A DNA stretch of 64,000 nt from Aspidapion aeneum (taxonomy: Eukaryota; Arthropoda; Insecta; Coleoptera; Brentidae). Position numbers and translations under genes: made by a program. The notes beneath the pieces are model-generated. The model was not told the DNA's origin. It did no database searches and saw nothing but the letters and a program-made list of their open reading frames with translations. The stretch is taken from contig OY755042.1 in the NCBI GenBank assembly GCA_963576565.1, positions 98,760,185-98,824,184 on the forward strand. Reading direction: 5' to 3'. Every line of letters begins with the position of its first letter. Within the stretch, counting starts at the first letter, position 1. Shown here in pieces: positions 1 to 9,647 of this stretch.

Positions 1-464
1 ACGTCAAACATTATCCTTTAGTAACGGATAAAGGTAAAACCAGGTAACTGCGCAAGCCTCAACTTAAATGGGACATTCAAAAGGTGTATTTAGTCAGATA
101 TTTTCTCCTTAAAATTAAAAACACATATCCATTCTTAAGTATTCCTTAAAATATGTCTTATTTTCAAGGACAGTTCTGTTCTATGTAATCGCCCACAAAA
201 GTCATTACCGTACCTTTTTCGGCACTCACGCGTAAAGATAAAAGAACAAAACCTGACAGGGCGACTCTAATAAATCGTTTTTGTTGGGCAGACAGGGGGA
301 GAAAAAGTTAACCGCATCCACGTGGCCGTGCGTTGTTTGTTTCCATTTCCAGGGCCCCAGCACCTCGAGTATAACTGGCTCTTAACCAGTGTCGGATTTG
401 CTCTGCTTTGTACTGAGGCTATAAGTTCTAAATTTTTCTCCATGCGCTCTACGAACATTGGTAA
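1..464. other. AT-rich stretch, no gene recognised
   Basis: No open frame here resembles a known family and I see no strong repeat. The only structural landmark is the left end of the foldback element that begins just after it. Confidence 0.4.
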
Positions 465-1147
465 CCCAGGTAGCAAGGGGTCATCAAATGACGTCTTTTT
501 TTCGTCGAAAAGTGGTCATTTGGATGACTAGCAGGTCATCTACCAAAAAATGTTGTCTTTAAGGCGTTAGTTACTTGATAGTTACTTGACGTCTTTTCGT
601 AGTGTAGTTTTTGACGTCTGAAAAACGTCATATATTGGTCACTACCCACACTGCACACTTTGTCCAAGAGACATACACTCATACTTACATAGATGGTGCC
701 CCAGTCAGTACTTGATCGGATTTATACGGAAAGACAAACTTCGAGGCTTCTTTCGCTTCAAGGTTTGATTTTGATTTTGATCAGTACCTCACAGACGAAC
801 ACCGCTGTACCTGTTCCAGTACTTCCAGGTCTAAGTCACAGAAGAGTCACCTTCTGTGTCTAAGTTTCCTTCAGTGTTCTCAACTGCAGGGAATATTTCA
901 TATATTCAGACGAGTTTAAAAAAAGTCATAAATAGGTTTGTGTCTGTGTGTGTGTGTGTCTAATGTTCTGATTTGGTCCCAAATATGTCATATTGCTGAC
1001 GTCTTTAAAACGTCTAAAAATGACGTAATTTTGGGTGTGTCTTTTGAACGTCATTTAAAGGTCATTTACAAGTCAGATTAGAGACGTCAATGGTCATTCA
1101 AAATGACCTGTTTTTGACGTTTAAAAAACGTGACCTTGCTACCTGGG
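465..1147. mobile_element. Foldback/MITE-like element with TGACGT motifs
   Basis: The ends are an inverted repeat: CCCAGGTAGCAAGG on the left matches CCTTGCTACCTGGG on the right after one small length difference near the inner edge. Both arms are filled with short GTCAT, GACGTC and TGACGT motifs (for example near 490-620 and 985-1130). The middle carries a (TG)n microsatellite around 945-959. No coding frame is present, so this is a non-autonomous DNA element. I do not see a clear target duplication (left flank ATTGGTAA, right flank AATATTTA), so superfamily is unassigned. Confidence 0.7.
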
Positions 1148-1436
1148 AATATTTAGCATTATCTACAGTTCTTCAGACCACCCATACAGGCCGATTATTT
1201 TAAAAGGGAACAATATTTTTTAAAATTTAAAATTACTATTAAGGTAGTGAGATGTGATCTCTCTAACGATGTTGATTTCGAGGTCCTAACCTTACAGAAA
1301 GTATCAAAATTGTCAAAGTTGATTTTTTTAAATGTAATATGCTATTTCTAATGCGGATTTAAATTCTACATAATAAAATTAGAAATTTTTATCCAAAATA
1401 TTTTTTCCAAAATTACTTGCTGTAACCTTAAAACAG
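1148..1436. other. AT-rich spacer
   Basis: Nothing recognised. The stretch separates the TGACGT foldback element from the Penelope-like region. Confidence 0.35.
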
Positions 1437-1480
1437 ATGAAACAAAATTTCGGACTTTCATTGTCTTTCTTTATTTTAAA

Positions 1481-1524
1481 CACGACGTTTCGGTTAGTAA
1501 GTATCTCTAACCATTTTCAAGTGT
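1481..1524 (-). ncRNA. Hammerhead-ribozyme-like motif in Penelope pseudo-LTR
   Basis: Read on the minus strand: ACAC, a core-like CTTGAAAA, a perfect 6-bp stem GGTTAG/CTAACC with a 9-nt loop, then GAAACGTC followed by GTGT. GAAA plus a two-pair ACGU helix III and a GUC cleavage triplet is the minimal type I hammerhead layout known from PLEs, and ACAC/GTGT would form helix I. The CTGATGA core is degenerate (one extra base, G8 replaced), so activity is doubtful. Confidence 0.45.
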
Positions 1525-1684
1525 AAACTAAATAATCCAGTCTACAGACTATTACTTATACAACGTGGTGTGCGGTCAGGTGTGACGGCCCGCCCTGTTT
1601 TTAATCCTTGTGTGCGCTTATTTTCCTTAAGGAGTGGTTTTCATATGTTTGGTATGTCCGTGCTTGGTTCATTGAAAACGTCTT

Positions 1685-1985
1685 TATTCTGCATTATAAA
1701 CGCGGTTTAAAAGTGCTTAATAAACTTTCGTTTTCGCCAATGCGACTCCTTATACAAAACTCTAGCTTCTGACCATTGAATCCTGTGATCATCTGCTAAA
1801 CCGGATTTTTCAATATTCCCTAATTGGGTACTTTTTAGATGTTCATTTACTCTAACCAGGAGTGGGCGCTTCGTTTCACCGACATATGATTTACCACACA
1901 CACGGGATTTGGTAAATACATTCCTTATGATTTGAGGAATTTTCTGGTTTTGTTAGTTACAAAATTCCTTATCGTATTTCCCGAT
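1685..1985 (-). pseudogene. Penelope-like element, GIY-YIG endonuclease C-terminus (remnant)
   Basis: Reading leftward, the frame gives a segment with CGKSYVGETKRPLLVRVNEH, the core of the GIY-YIG nuclease that follows the reverse transcriptase in most PLEs. It continues through a HRIQW segment to WRKRKFIKHF. In the intact protein this domain nicks target DNA. The upstream part of the domain is in another frame (ECIYQIP-type sequence around 1905-1925), and the RT is absent, so this is a 5'-truncated, frameshifted 3' end. Paralogous fragments with the same wording lie at 9650-9930 and 53760-53990. Confidence 0.8.
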
Positions 1986-2063
1986 AAAAAAAGGGAGCGG
2001 GCTGTCACACCTGACTGTACACCAAGTTGTATAAGTAGTAGCTGTAGACTGGATTATTTAGTT

Positions 2064-2108
2064 TACACTTAAAAACGGTTAGAGATACTTACTAACCGAA
2101 GCATTTTG
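2064..2108 (+). ncRNA. Decayed hammerhead-like motif, inverted pseudo-LTR copy
   Basis: This is the plus-strand partner of the motif at 1481-1524. The stem GGTTAG/CTAACC and its loop AGATACTTA are intact, but the 3' core reads GAAGCATTTT in place of GAAACGTCGT, so the cleavage site is lost. Confidence 0.35.
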
Positions 2109-2127
2109 TTTAAAATAAATAAGGACA

Positions 2128-2361
2128 ATGAAAGTCCGAAATTTTGTTTCTACTCAATCATTTTCTACGAGTTTTAAACAAAGACTTAAAACAGATATTT
2201 CATTATTTCGTAGTTATAACCATAAAGCAAAACTTTATTTGAAAAAATTGCTTTTCAAAAAAATTTCAAATGTAGTATCCAAAGTAAATCGAAATTTTGT
2301 TTTTTCACAAATTAAACCGAACCAAACCTCCACTTCAAATGCGTTCAACTTGGAAAATTAA
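2128..2361 (+). pseudogene. Possible PLE 5' coding remnant
   Basis: A 77-codon frame starting with ATG directly follows the pseudo-LTR copy. Its first residues (MKVRNFVSTQSFSTSFKQRL) are also partly readable after the pseudo-LTR copies near 10010 and 61085, so the sequence belongs to the repeat and not to a host gene. No domain is recognised. It may be the start of the PLE polyprotein or plain leader sequence. Confidence 0.3.
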
Positions 2362-2930
2362 GTTTTAAGTTAATACTAACCAAAAATAATTTTGTACTCA
2401 CCTTAATTATTATTTACTATGTTAGACAAAAATATAAATTCAAAAGATGTGTTTTGAAGATTTCTACAAACACATTTATTTTTATTTCAAGGCAGCTATT
2501 TTAAAAAGTATGTTTAACTTATTAAATATTTAGCTGTATACAATGTCTTTTTGACCAAAATTATTTTTTTGAAGTGCAAGTGGACGATAAGGATAAAAAA
2601 TATCACAAAATTAAATAAATATATTTAAAAAGTTTACCTCTTTTTTCGTACGTCTATGGAACGTGCACCACTCCCTTTAGAGAGTACTAAGCCAATTTTG
2701 TCTGCTTAAAAAATGATCTCTACAAGATTTTTTTGAGTTAATAGCAAAAAATAGTCGAAAAGCACGGGGGGAACCACCTCCTGTCAGGAGTGGTGCGTGG
2801 TTCCCTTTCGTACAATGATTGAGGGAGTCTTGTATCTATCCATACCAAGTGTGTTCTCTCAATAAACGCGTATATTGCTCAAATATCAGATGTAGGGCCT
2901 GAAGTATTAAGTAGATTTTTGCCAATTAAC
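2353..2930. repeat. Unclassified dispersed repeat, family R copy 1
   Basis: About 580 bp that aligns by eye with 35076-35640. Shared landmarks in the same order are AGTTTTAAGTTAA, ACTCACCTTAATT, AATTTCTA-type tracts, a GGGGAA...CCTG(T/C)CAGG hairpin-like core (near 2765-2800), GAGGGAGTCT and GGGCCTGAA. No coding frame. Class unknown. Confidence 0.6.
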
Positions 2931-3265
2931 CAAATATGTAATAATGTTAGTTTTATTGGGTTTCCCAAAAGGGAGGGTCGGCCCTGCTGTATCCTAGTTG
3001 GCCCTGGGGGACTATAAAATCACTTAGCTAACATGATAGGGGATGATTTAGGCGCGTAATTCTTTGAGGTCGTTACATAGGATTAAATGGTGAGATTTTT
3101 CTCGTTTTTATTGAAGATCTGATTTAATGGGAATTAGGATTAGACGCTTCTTTTAAAGATTCTTGGGGTTTGTTGAACAAATTTTGAAGCTGGGCTTTCG
3201 CAAGCAGTGTTCGAGACTACCCAGCATTCCTGTTTAAAAAAAACTTCAAGACTGTATTCGAAGAA
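2931..3265. other. Intergenic stretch, nothing recognised
   Basis: No frame or repeat boundary that I can support. Confidence 0.3.
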
Positions 3266-3532
3266 CAGACCGGAACAGACTGTAAAGAACGGGAAAAAGA
3301 ATAGTTAAAGCAAAAAAGGTTATTGGATGTCTTATTAGTATTTTATGGAGCAGAGAGATAAAACAGAATGCAAAATTTAACATTTATGAAACAATGGTCA
3401 AAAGAACGCTGTTGTATGGAATAGAGACTTGTCGCGTAATACAAAACAAATGAGACCATAAAAAAAATGGGTATCGAGGGAAGCATAACGGATGATATCA
3501 CTAAAAGACAACTGATATGGTACAGCCATGTA
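3266..3532 (+). pseudogene. RTE-type retrotransposon 3' fragment, left half
   Basis: Broken plus-strand coding matches the C-terminal part of the RTE-like protein seen at 56223-56735: a lysine-rich KAKKVIGCL segment, YETMVK, LLYGIET and GSITDDITKRQLIWY. About 90 bp inside the fragment are missing after the RVI(T/Q) segment. The coding is interrupted at 3533 by a CAGGGTG-ended element and resumes at 4332. This is a dead 5'-truncated copy. Confidence 0.75.
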
Positions 3533-4331
3533 CAGGGTGTCTCATTATATTTTCTTCCACCCTTTTAGATCATTAATAATTGATATAGGAATATACAAGA
3601 AATTGTGTTCGAATTCGCGAAATTTTTACTTTTAAATTGCATCTTGACTTTATTTCTGATGATTACCATATTTGACAGGCGCTCAAATTTATAGTTTTTG
3701 TAAATTGGATGCTCCTTATATTATTTAATTAATAGATTAGGCTTGGAACATATTTTCCCCAAATACCCGATATGCCGTAGTTTAGAGCCATAGTTTCTGA
3801 GATATTAGCAATTATAACAGTACCGCTCTTGTGTTAATTTTAGTATCCTTATTCCAAATTATGTTAGTCCCCATGTATCAACAGTGACAATGACACAACT
3901 TTGTTGTCGTTACCGGTTGTCATTTTGAGCGTCATTAAAAAAAAGTAGTTGTCATTGTCACTGTTTATACATGGGGCCTAACATAGTTCGAAATAAGGAC
4001 ACTGAAATTAACACAAAAGTGGTAATGTTATTTTTTTATCATTTAAAAATTTATCGCTAATATTTCAGAAACTATTTATCAAAACTGCGACGTATGGGAT
4101 ATTTTTGGAAAGTATTTCCAAGCCCAATCTATTAATTAAATAGTACAAGGAGCATCCAATTTACAAAAACTATAAATTTGAGCGCCTGTCAAATACGGTT
4201 AGCATTAGGAATAAAGTCAAAATGCAATTTAAAAGTAAAAATTTCGCGAATTCGAACACAATTTCTTTTATATTCCTACATCAATTATTAATAGTCTAAA
4301 AGGGTGGAAAAAAATATAATGAAACACCCTG
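3533..4331. mobile_element. CAGGGTG-ended inverted-repeat element, copy 1
   Basis: A 799-bp near-palindrome. The left end CAGGGTGTCTCATTATAT is mirrored by ATATAATGAAACACCCTG at the right end, and most of each arm is complementary (GGATGCTCCTTATA against TACAAGGAGCATCC, for example). There is no coding capacity. It splits an RTE fragment, so it is the younger of the two. The class is unknown; other elements with similar ends are at 8390, 12532 and 58778. Confidence 0.8.
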
Positions 4332-4455
4332 GGCAACGGATAAAAGATTACCAAAGCAGGTCCTAGAATGGCAACCAATAGGGCGCAGAAACAGAGGGCG
4401 TCCTAAACTAAAATGACCAATCTAAAGATCAATGAGTCAACAAACCTGAGAGACA
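4332..4455 (+). pseudogene. RTE-type retrotransposon 3' fragment, right half
   Basis: Continuation of the copy broken at 3533. It reads KQVLEWQPIGRR and RGRPK-type sequence followed by the family's 3' coding end. The flanking sequence joins cleanly to 3532 when the 799-bp insertion is removed. Confidence 0.7.
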
Positions 4456-4646
4456 AAATATCAGAAAGTCTACCAACTTTTAAAAAGTCTAAGGGTTATT
4501 TTTATAATAAACAACGCGTAACGTCACATGTCGATCAAAAACCAACTCAAGCTCAGCCGACTGGCACCAGTCAAATTGCAGAGAGCTTAACTGGTCATAA
4601 GGATAAAATATATAATATAAATTAAAATAGTTATTTAAACAACAAG
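4456..4646. other. Spacer
   Basis: Nothing recognised beyond the tail of the RTE fragment. Confidence 0.3.
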
Positions 4647-4745
4647 GTTTGAAAACGACTCTTTGCACACGATCGAGACAGTTTGGTAGACCGAGCCGAA
4701 GGCGAGGTCTACAAGTCGAGGGAGTGTGCAAAGAGGTTTTCAAAC
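4647..4745. repeat. 99-bp two-tier hairpin
   Basis: GTTTGAAAACGACTCTTTGC at the left pairs with GCAAAGAGGTTTTCAAAC at the right, extended by CACAC/GTGTG. Inside the loop is a second perfect hairpin, GTAGACC/GGTCTAC (4686-4712). The inner sequence GAGCCGAAGGCGA is itself nearly symmetric. It looks like a short MITE or the stem of an end structure. Confidence 0.6.
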
Positions 4746-5330
4746 GAGTTTTTTACAATATTTTTTATACGACTGCTAATAAAGAAGGAAAAATCAAATT
4801 TTAATTTAACTTGTTTTTATTTCCGATATTTTTACAACAAAACTTTAAAAATTTAACAATGTTTTGACGTATCTGATCAACAAAACAAACGAGCAGTGAC
4901 GGTTGCTACGGAACTAAGCCAACTTATATTGATGGGTGACAACAACAAAAATCACAATGACGGGAGACCCGTATGCAGAAATGACATAGGCGTGCGCAAA
5001 AATGACATAAGCGTGTGCAAAACGTTTTGCACACAGCGTGCGCAAAATGCCATTTTCAGATCGTGCTCTCCGTGCGCGAAACCCCCTTTTACAAGACAGT
5101 CGTATAAAAAGTTTTATGCATATGCAGTTTAGCTAAAACTGTGGTACCATGTTTTACCCCCGTACCCAATTTCTCCTCCCTTTCTTCTATACCTCGTGAT
5201 AAAAGTGCCTTTCTATCACTTGGTGTAAATACAATCTTTTTTTCTAAATAAAAATTATGTCGAAAAACTTTTGACGGCAGGATGGATTTCCAGGTGATTT
5301 TTTTTCTTGACGTTTTTACTGAATAATATG
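4746..5330. other. AT-rich to mixed stretch with GCGTGCGCAAAA repeats
   Basis: No gene recognised. At about 4970-5060 the phrase GTGCGCAAAA with ATGACAT is repeated two to three times and followed by its inverted form (AAACGTTTTGCACAC). The 78-codon frame across it looks incidental. Confidence 0.35.
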
Positions 5331-5582
5331 GCGAATTCTTTTGGAAAAAAAGTGCAGCACTGGTGCGCCACTAGTGCAGTTTTCGTAGTCTTTTGGGAAA
5401 ACTAGTGCAATTTTTTAAATTCTTTTGACCCACTGACAAGCCCAGTGCTGCACTCAGTGCACATTTTTTGGCACGGGCTCTCCGAGCTCGTGTTGCACTA
5501 GTGCACTTTTGTATTCTTTTGAAACTGCACTGGGGCAATTTTTTCATAGCACCTAAACAGTAACTTTCTCAAAAGAATTCGC
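5331..5582. mobile_element. MITE with GCGAATTCTTTTG ends and GTGCA motifs
   Basis: The ends GCGAATTCTTTTG (5331-5343) and CAAAAGAATTCGC (5570-5582) are a perfect 13-bp inverted repeat. The interior holds many copies of CACTAGTGCA, GTGCAGCACTG and TTCTTTTG. It is non-coding and about 250 bp. Superfamily unknown. Confidence 0.75.
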
Positions 5583-5603
5583 TATTAGAGTCCACCGTAC
5601 ATC

Positions 5604-6419
5604 GTTTTCCATCAAACGGACAGTTGAGTTTGTGTTTTGTTTATGTTTTCTAGTTTCCGAAAAACAAAAACAAATCGAAGAGAAACCCAAAACTCTTGTT
5701 TTCATCAAGCGAACTAGGTTTTCTTTGAATTTTGTTTTTGTTTTCGGTCCTTTTCCACTGGTAGTCGCTAGTCAGAATTTTTTTTTCGATTCAACCGACA
5801 TGTTTAGAGAGGAAGATTTTTTTATTCTCAGCTGTGGCTGGTTTATACTGCGGTTCTGGGAAAAAAAGTAAGTGCATAAATATTTTTTAGATCCAACATT
5901 TATTGATAATTAAAGTATTAATATTATATAGGAGAAAACGACGCCAACACAGATATTGGGTTCGACCACTTTTATCTAGAAGAGTAAATGATGGCACTGC
6001 ACAATTGATGAATGATATCCTAAAAGATGAGATTGGATGGGGAACTACGTTCATCATTTCATAATTTTCTGAGAATGTCTTCCTCTGATTTTGAAGAGCT
6101 GATAGCATTAATTGGCAAAATATTTATATTTACCTACCTATCAATTTAGTACAAAAGTGTTACCCAGACTAGCACAACGAAATAAAAGTAGAACATAAAA
6201 AAACTCAACAGGACCCTTTCTACTAAACAGACGCGAGTTTCAAAACTCGTCGAAACTAGTCAAAACCTTTGATGTTACCGCTTTCAAACGAGACTCGAAA
6301 AACAAAACTCCAACTGTCGCAAAACACGCCAGTCTTGAAAAAGTTGCCCAAAAGTTTCAGTTTTGTTTATTCGACACGAGTTTATGTTTTGTTTTTGTTT
6401 TGTCCGTTTGGTGGAAAAC
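5604..6419. mobile_element. PIF/Harbinger-related element, internally deleted
   Basis: The ends GTTTTCCATCAAACGGACA and TGTCCGTTTGGTGGAAAAC form a 19-bp inverted repeat with one mismatch. Subterminal tracts rich in GTTTTGTTT are mirrored. The interior contains a short transposase remnant (see 5932-6117). A 3-bp target duplication typical of Harbinger is not evident. Confidence 0.65.
5932..6117 (+). pseudogene. PIF/Harbinger transposase N-terminal remnant
   Basis: Plus-strand translation gives a basic block ending RYWVRPLLSRR, then an acidic stretch, and after a frame change the segment FLRMSSSDFEELI. RFWV.P-type sequence followed by F.FLRMS...F..LL is the usual N-terminal region of PIF/Harbinger DDE transposases. 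The catalytic core is missing. The call rests on pattern similarity only. Confidence 0.55.
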
Positions 6420-6913
6420 CGGCATAACAGGCGGAATTTTTGTACCCTGCAAAAGTGATGCCTAACCTGCACGGGCATAGAAATCATTTGAGCTTCGGAC
6501 TAACTAAAGCAAGCATGCGATTTTGGCCACATGATTGCCATTGACTTTTCACACATTGCTTAGGCCACAGAAAAAAAAATGGTCGGGTACAATTAGTTAC
6601 TGTTCCTTTATTCATCTTGTAATTTAAGAGATGAAAAAAGTAGGAGTACAGAATAAGTAATCAGCTATTTAAAATTATTTCTGTGGCTTGAAAAATGGGT
6701 GAAAAGTCAATGGCAACATTGTCGCCAAAATCGCACACTTGGTTTAGTCAGCTTGAAGCTAGAAAGATTAATACGCTTGCGCACTGTGTTAAGAATCACT
6801 TTAAAGATATTTCGCAGGGGAAAAAGTTTTTCATCTCGGCAGGATTAACCTATGTACGAAAATTTAGCCTGTTCCTCATCACTTATAGAGCGATGTACTG
6901 TGGACTATTAATA
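6420..6913. other. Unassigned stretch
   Basis: Contains a 78-codon frame (6695-6931) without recognisable domains; it runs into the foldback element and is probably incidental. Confidence 0.3.
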
Positions 6914-8046
6914 GGCTCTGTAACGAAATAGCGAGTATTAAAATAGCGCGTATCAAAATAGCGCGTATCAAAACAGCGCTTTTCAAAACAGCGTGTGTTC
7001 AGAATAGCGCGTGTTCAAAATAGCGCGTATCAAAATAGCGCGTGTTCAAAATAGCGTGTATCAAAATAGCGCGTATCAAAATAGCGCGTGTTCATAATAG
7101 CGCGTGTTCAAAAGCGCGTGTCTAAAATAACGCGTATCAAAATAGCGCGTGATCAAAATAGCGCGTATCAAAATAGCGCCTGTACAAAATAGCGCGTGTA
7201 CAGAATAGCGAGTCCCAGGTTTGCTTAAGTATATTCACCTAAACAGTTTGAGCAAGGTCAGATAAGTTATACTTACTTAACCGTTAAATAAACCCATGGC
7301 TTGCTATATTTAACACAACTTATATAGTTCGACTAAGGCCTTTCTAACATATTTTTTCAAAAAAACAACTTCCCTGGCTTATTTTCCGAGATCCTAGAGG
7401 GTGCGTAACCAAACTGAATCGAACCGAACCGGACGGAACCGAACCGAACCGAACCGAACCCAAACATTTTTTACAGTAACTCCTTGACCTTTTTCCACCA
7501 AAAAAAAATGTCCCCAAGTCACAGGTTAGAATAGAAACCTACCAAAATAAGGATCGGAAAGCTAATTTAGAAAATAATTTTTTTAAAAAATGTTTCGGTT
7601 TGGTGCGGTTCATTTTAGTTCGGTGCGGTTTGGATCGGTTCGGTTCGGTTTGGTTACACCCTATAGGATCCCGGAAAAAATGTTAGGAAATATTTTGTTT
7701 TGAAAAAATCTGTTGGAAAGAGACCCCTTACTCGAACTATTTTATAACAGCGACATTTGTAATGGCGATCTTTCAAAACGCGGTATTTTTAGACGCGCTA
7801 TTTTGAACACACGCTATTTTAAACACGCGCTGTTTTAAATACGCGCTATTTTAAACACGCGCCATTTTGATACGCGTTGTTTTGATACGCGCTATTTTGA
7901 TACACGCTATTTTGAACACACGCCATTATGATACGCGCTATTTTGATCACGCGCCGTTATGATACGCGCTATTTTGATACGCGCTATTTTGAACACGCGC
8001 TCAAATGACCGCGCTATTTTGATACGCGCTATTTCGTTACAGAGCC
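6914..8046. mobile_element. 1.13-kb foldback element with AATAGCGCG arrays
   Basis: The element starts GGCTCTGTAACGAAATAGCG and ends with the exact reverse complement apart from one base (CGCTATTTCGTTACAGAGCC). It is flanked by a perfect 9-bp direct repeat, CTATTAATA, at 6905-6913 and 8047-8055. Each arm carries some 17-18 tandem variants of a roughly 16-bp unit, AAAATAGCGCGTATC, with GTTC variants. Nearer the centre both arms contain CCGAA arrays (7411-7450, 7600-7655). The whole is one long palindrome with no coding frame. A 9-bp duplication would suit a Mutator-like element, but this is inference. Confidence 0.85.
7392..7664. repeat. Inner CCGAA/TTCGG arms of the foldback element
   Basis: GGGTGCGTAACCAAAC near 7398 mirrors GTTTGGTTACACCC near 7650. 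Between the arm ends, CCGAA runs on the left and CGGTT runs on the right face each other. The surrounding arm sequence is also complementary, so this is part of the same palindrome, not a separate insertion. Confidence 0.6.
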
Positions 8047-8055
8047 CTATTAATA

Positions 8056-8389
8056 TACTGGCTAGTGACCAAGTTACACACTCTATAATTTCTACCAGAT
8101 ATGTACAGAGTGTAAACTCGTGTAAATTAATGGTGTAATAATAGTACCTACTCCATTTCCACTAGGATACACATGAAAAATGATAAGAAATGCATGTTAT
8201 TTCTTTTTTACTAAAAGCGTTATAACAATAGCAGGTTTCCTGTTTTTTGTGCACTCGTGCGCGACCCTTCTTGTGCAATTTTATGGCTTTGCTATCACGA
8301 GATGGATTAATTATCTTTTTATGTCCTGCTATATTGGCAATGAAGTTTAAATTGTTTTTACTTTGATGAGTTTCATTATTTTTGTTATT
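8056..8389. other. Spacer
   Basis: Nothing recognised. Confidence 0.3.
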
Positions 8390-8962
8390 CAGGGTGTTCC
8401 GGATAGGTCTTTACATGCTCCTATGACTGATTCCTTAGAACAAAATAAGTCAATTTATGTTAACTTACTTTAGTCCGAAATTGCTTCGTTTTCGAGATAC
8501 ACGGTGTTAAATCTAAAAAATCAAAATCGATTTTTTTATTTATCATGAACATTTTTTTTAATGTACTTTCAAAATTGGTACCCTGGGATTTTTTGGAATG
8601 CGAAATCCGAATATAGAAAACTTTTCACCTTGACCGTTAGAGCACGCTTTACATTGCACTTCTCTTCATTTAAAATGACTTTTCTCTCAGTTTTTTACTT
8701 TTTCTGTAAAAGAAGTAAATTGTTTAGCAAATATTAAATGTTGGTCATGATCATTTAAAACCATCAAAAGTGCAGTGTCAAGAGCCCTTTAACGGCCAAA
8801 GTGCAAATTAATCCATATCCGGTTTCGCATCCAAAGAAATTCCCGGGTACCCATTTTGAAAGTAATACGTTAAAAAATGTTCATATTAAAAAAAATCGAT
8901 TTCTTACGTTAAACACTATATATCTCGGAAACGTAGCAATTTGGGATTGAAATAAGTGAAAC
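8390..8962. mobile_element. CAGGGTG-ended inverted-repeat element, copy 2 (right end lost)
   Basis: Starts CAGGGTGTTCCGGATAGG. The left arm is mirrored on the right: ATTGGTACCCTGGGA against TCCCGGGTACCCATTTTG, CCGAATATAG against a CATATCCGG variant, and AAAATCGATTTTTT against AAAAAATCGATTTC. The right arm stops about 70 bp short of a terminal CACCCTG, giving way to Jockey-like sequence. Non-coding. Confidence 0.7.
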
Positions 8963-8964
8963 AT

Positions 8965-9060
8965 GAAACCAAATCAATTCATGTGGAATCTACAAACAAA
9001 AATTTAAATCAAATACAAATCACAATTATTATTAAAATTCCCGTACCATATTTAAATCAG
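8965..9060 (+). pseudogene. Jockey-like RT scrap, left part
   Basis: Nucleotide similarity to 14690-14790 within the Jockey-like pseudogene (ATCAATTCATGT, CCCGTACCATAT, AAATCAG). It continues at 9251 after a short insertion. Confidence 0.7.
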
Positions 9061-9239
9061 AAAGACGATCGATTGAAAAAATGTATTGTAAACTGGAGAC
9101 CTTGAGAAAATAAAAGAAGAAATGAAAGATCCCAAATGAGGGGCGGAAGATTTGAAGAAACACGCTGGAACTAGATGGATGAAACAGACAGAGAAGAGAG
9201 AAGATGGATTGAAGAAGGCTAAATAGATAGATAGAATAG
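9061..9239 (+). mobile_element. Short 5'-truncated retrotransposon 3' end with TAGA tail
   Basis: 179 bp flanked by a perfect 11-bp direct repeat, ATTTAAATCAG (9050-9060 and 9240-9250), the target-site duplication. Its end is a TAGATAGATAGAATAG tail. Just before the tail, the plus strand reads RWMDETDREERRWIEE, resembling the C-terminal end of an endonuclease/RT protein. It interrupts the Jockey scrap exactly, so insertion order is clear. Confidence 0.8.
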
Positions 9240-9250
9240 ATTTAAATCAG

Positions 9251-9300
9251 GCAAAATATCTCGGTGGCGTTTTAGCTGGGTGTAAATATGGCGTAAGCAT
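9251..9300 (+). pseudogene. Jockey-like RT scrap, right part
   Basis: GCAAAATATCTCGGTGG continues the alignment to 14785-14810 directly where the left part stopped. Confidence 0.6.
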
Positions 9301-9647
9301 ACAAAAAATTTTGCGCCTTAATAGAAAAAGTTAAGTAAATTTCAATATTAAAAAGCTACTGGAAAATTGAAAAATTGCGTAGGTAGTAGACAAAAATTAA
9401 AAAAAAAAACCAAACAAAAATTTTGACTTTTTGAAAGAAGTAACGTCGAAGAAGAAAATCTTTACAATATAAATAAACTTCTGGAAAATTAAAAAAAGTT
9501 GCACCACAGGCAATTTTAGAAAAATTAGGTACTTTCCGAAAAACTATCTTACTGCAGAAAATAATTTACTAAAAATTTCAGAAACATAAATAATTTTTTG
9601 AAAAAAGTGACATCAAAACAGAAAGTTTTCGAATTTTGTAAGTAAAA
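9301..9647. other. A-rich stretch with weak internal repetition
   Basis: Phrases such as CTGGAAAATTAAAA and GAAAGAAGTAACGTC recur loosely. No coding signal. Confidence 0.3.

Larger units (their letters stand above)
1437..2170. repeat. Inverted pseudo-LTR pair around a Penelope-like fragment
   Basis: The block at about 1437-1600 and the block at about 2000-2160 are inverted copies of each other. Shared landmarks are the phrase TAGACTGGATTATTTAGT, the stem GGTTAG/CTAACC and AAAGTCCGAAATTTTG. Penelope-like elements (PLEs) are known to carry pseudo-LTRs in direct or inverted arrangement. Here the pair encloses a minus-strand GIY-YIG fragment. Further copies of the same block lie near 9966 (truncated) and 61010-61140. 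Confidence 0.7.

Noticed and set aside
6922..7215. Regularly spaced short repeats that could be mistaken for a CRISPR array
   Set aside because: The repeat units directly abut with no unique spacers, appear inverted at the other end of a palindrome, and the surroundings are eukaryotic transposon DNA.
7411..7450. CCGAA/TTCGG runs resembling telomeric repeats
   Set aside because: Insect telomeres are usually TTAGG or TCAGG; the runs are short, inside a foldback arm, and mirrored on the other arm.
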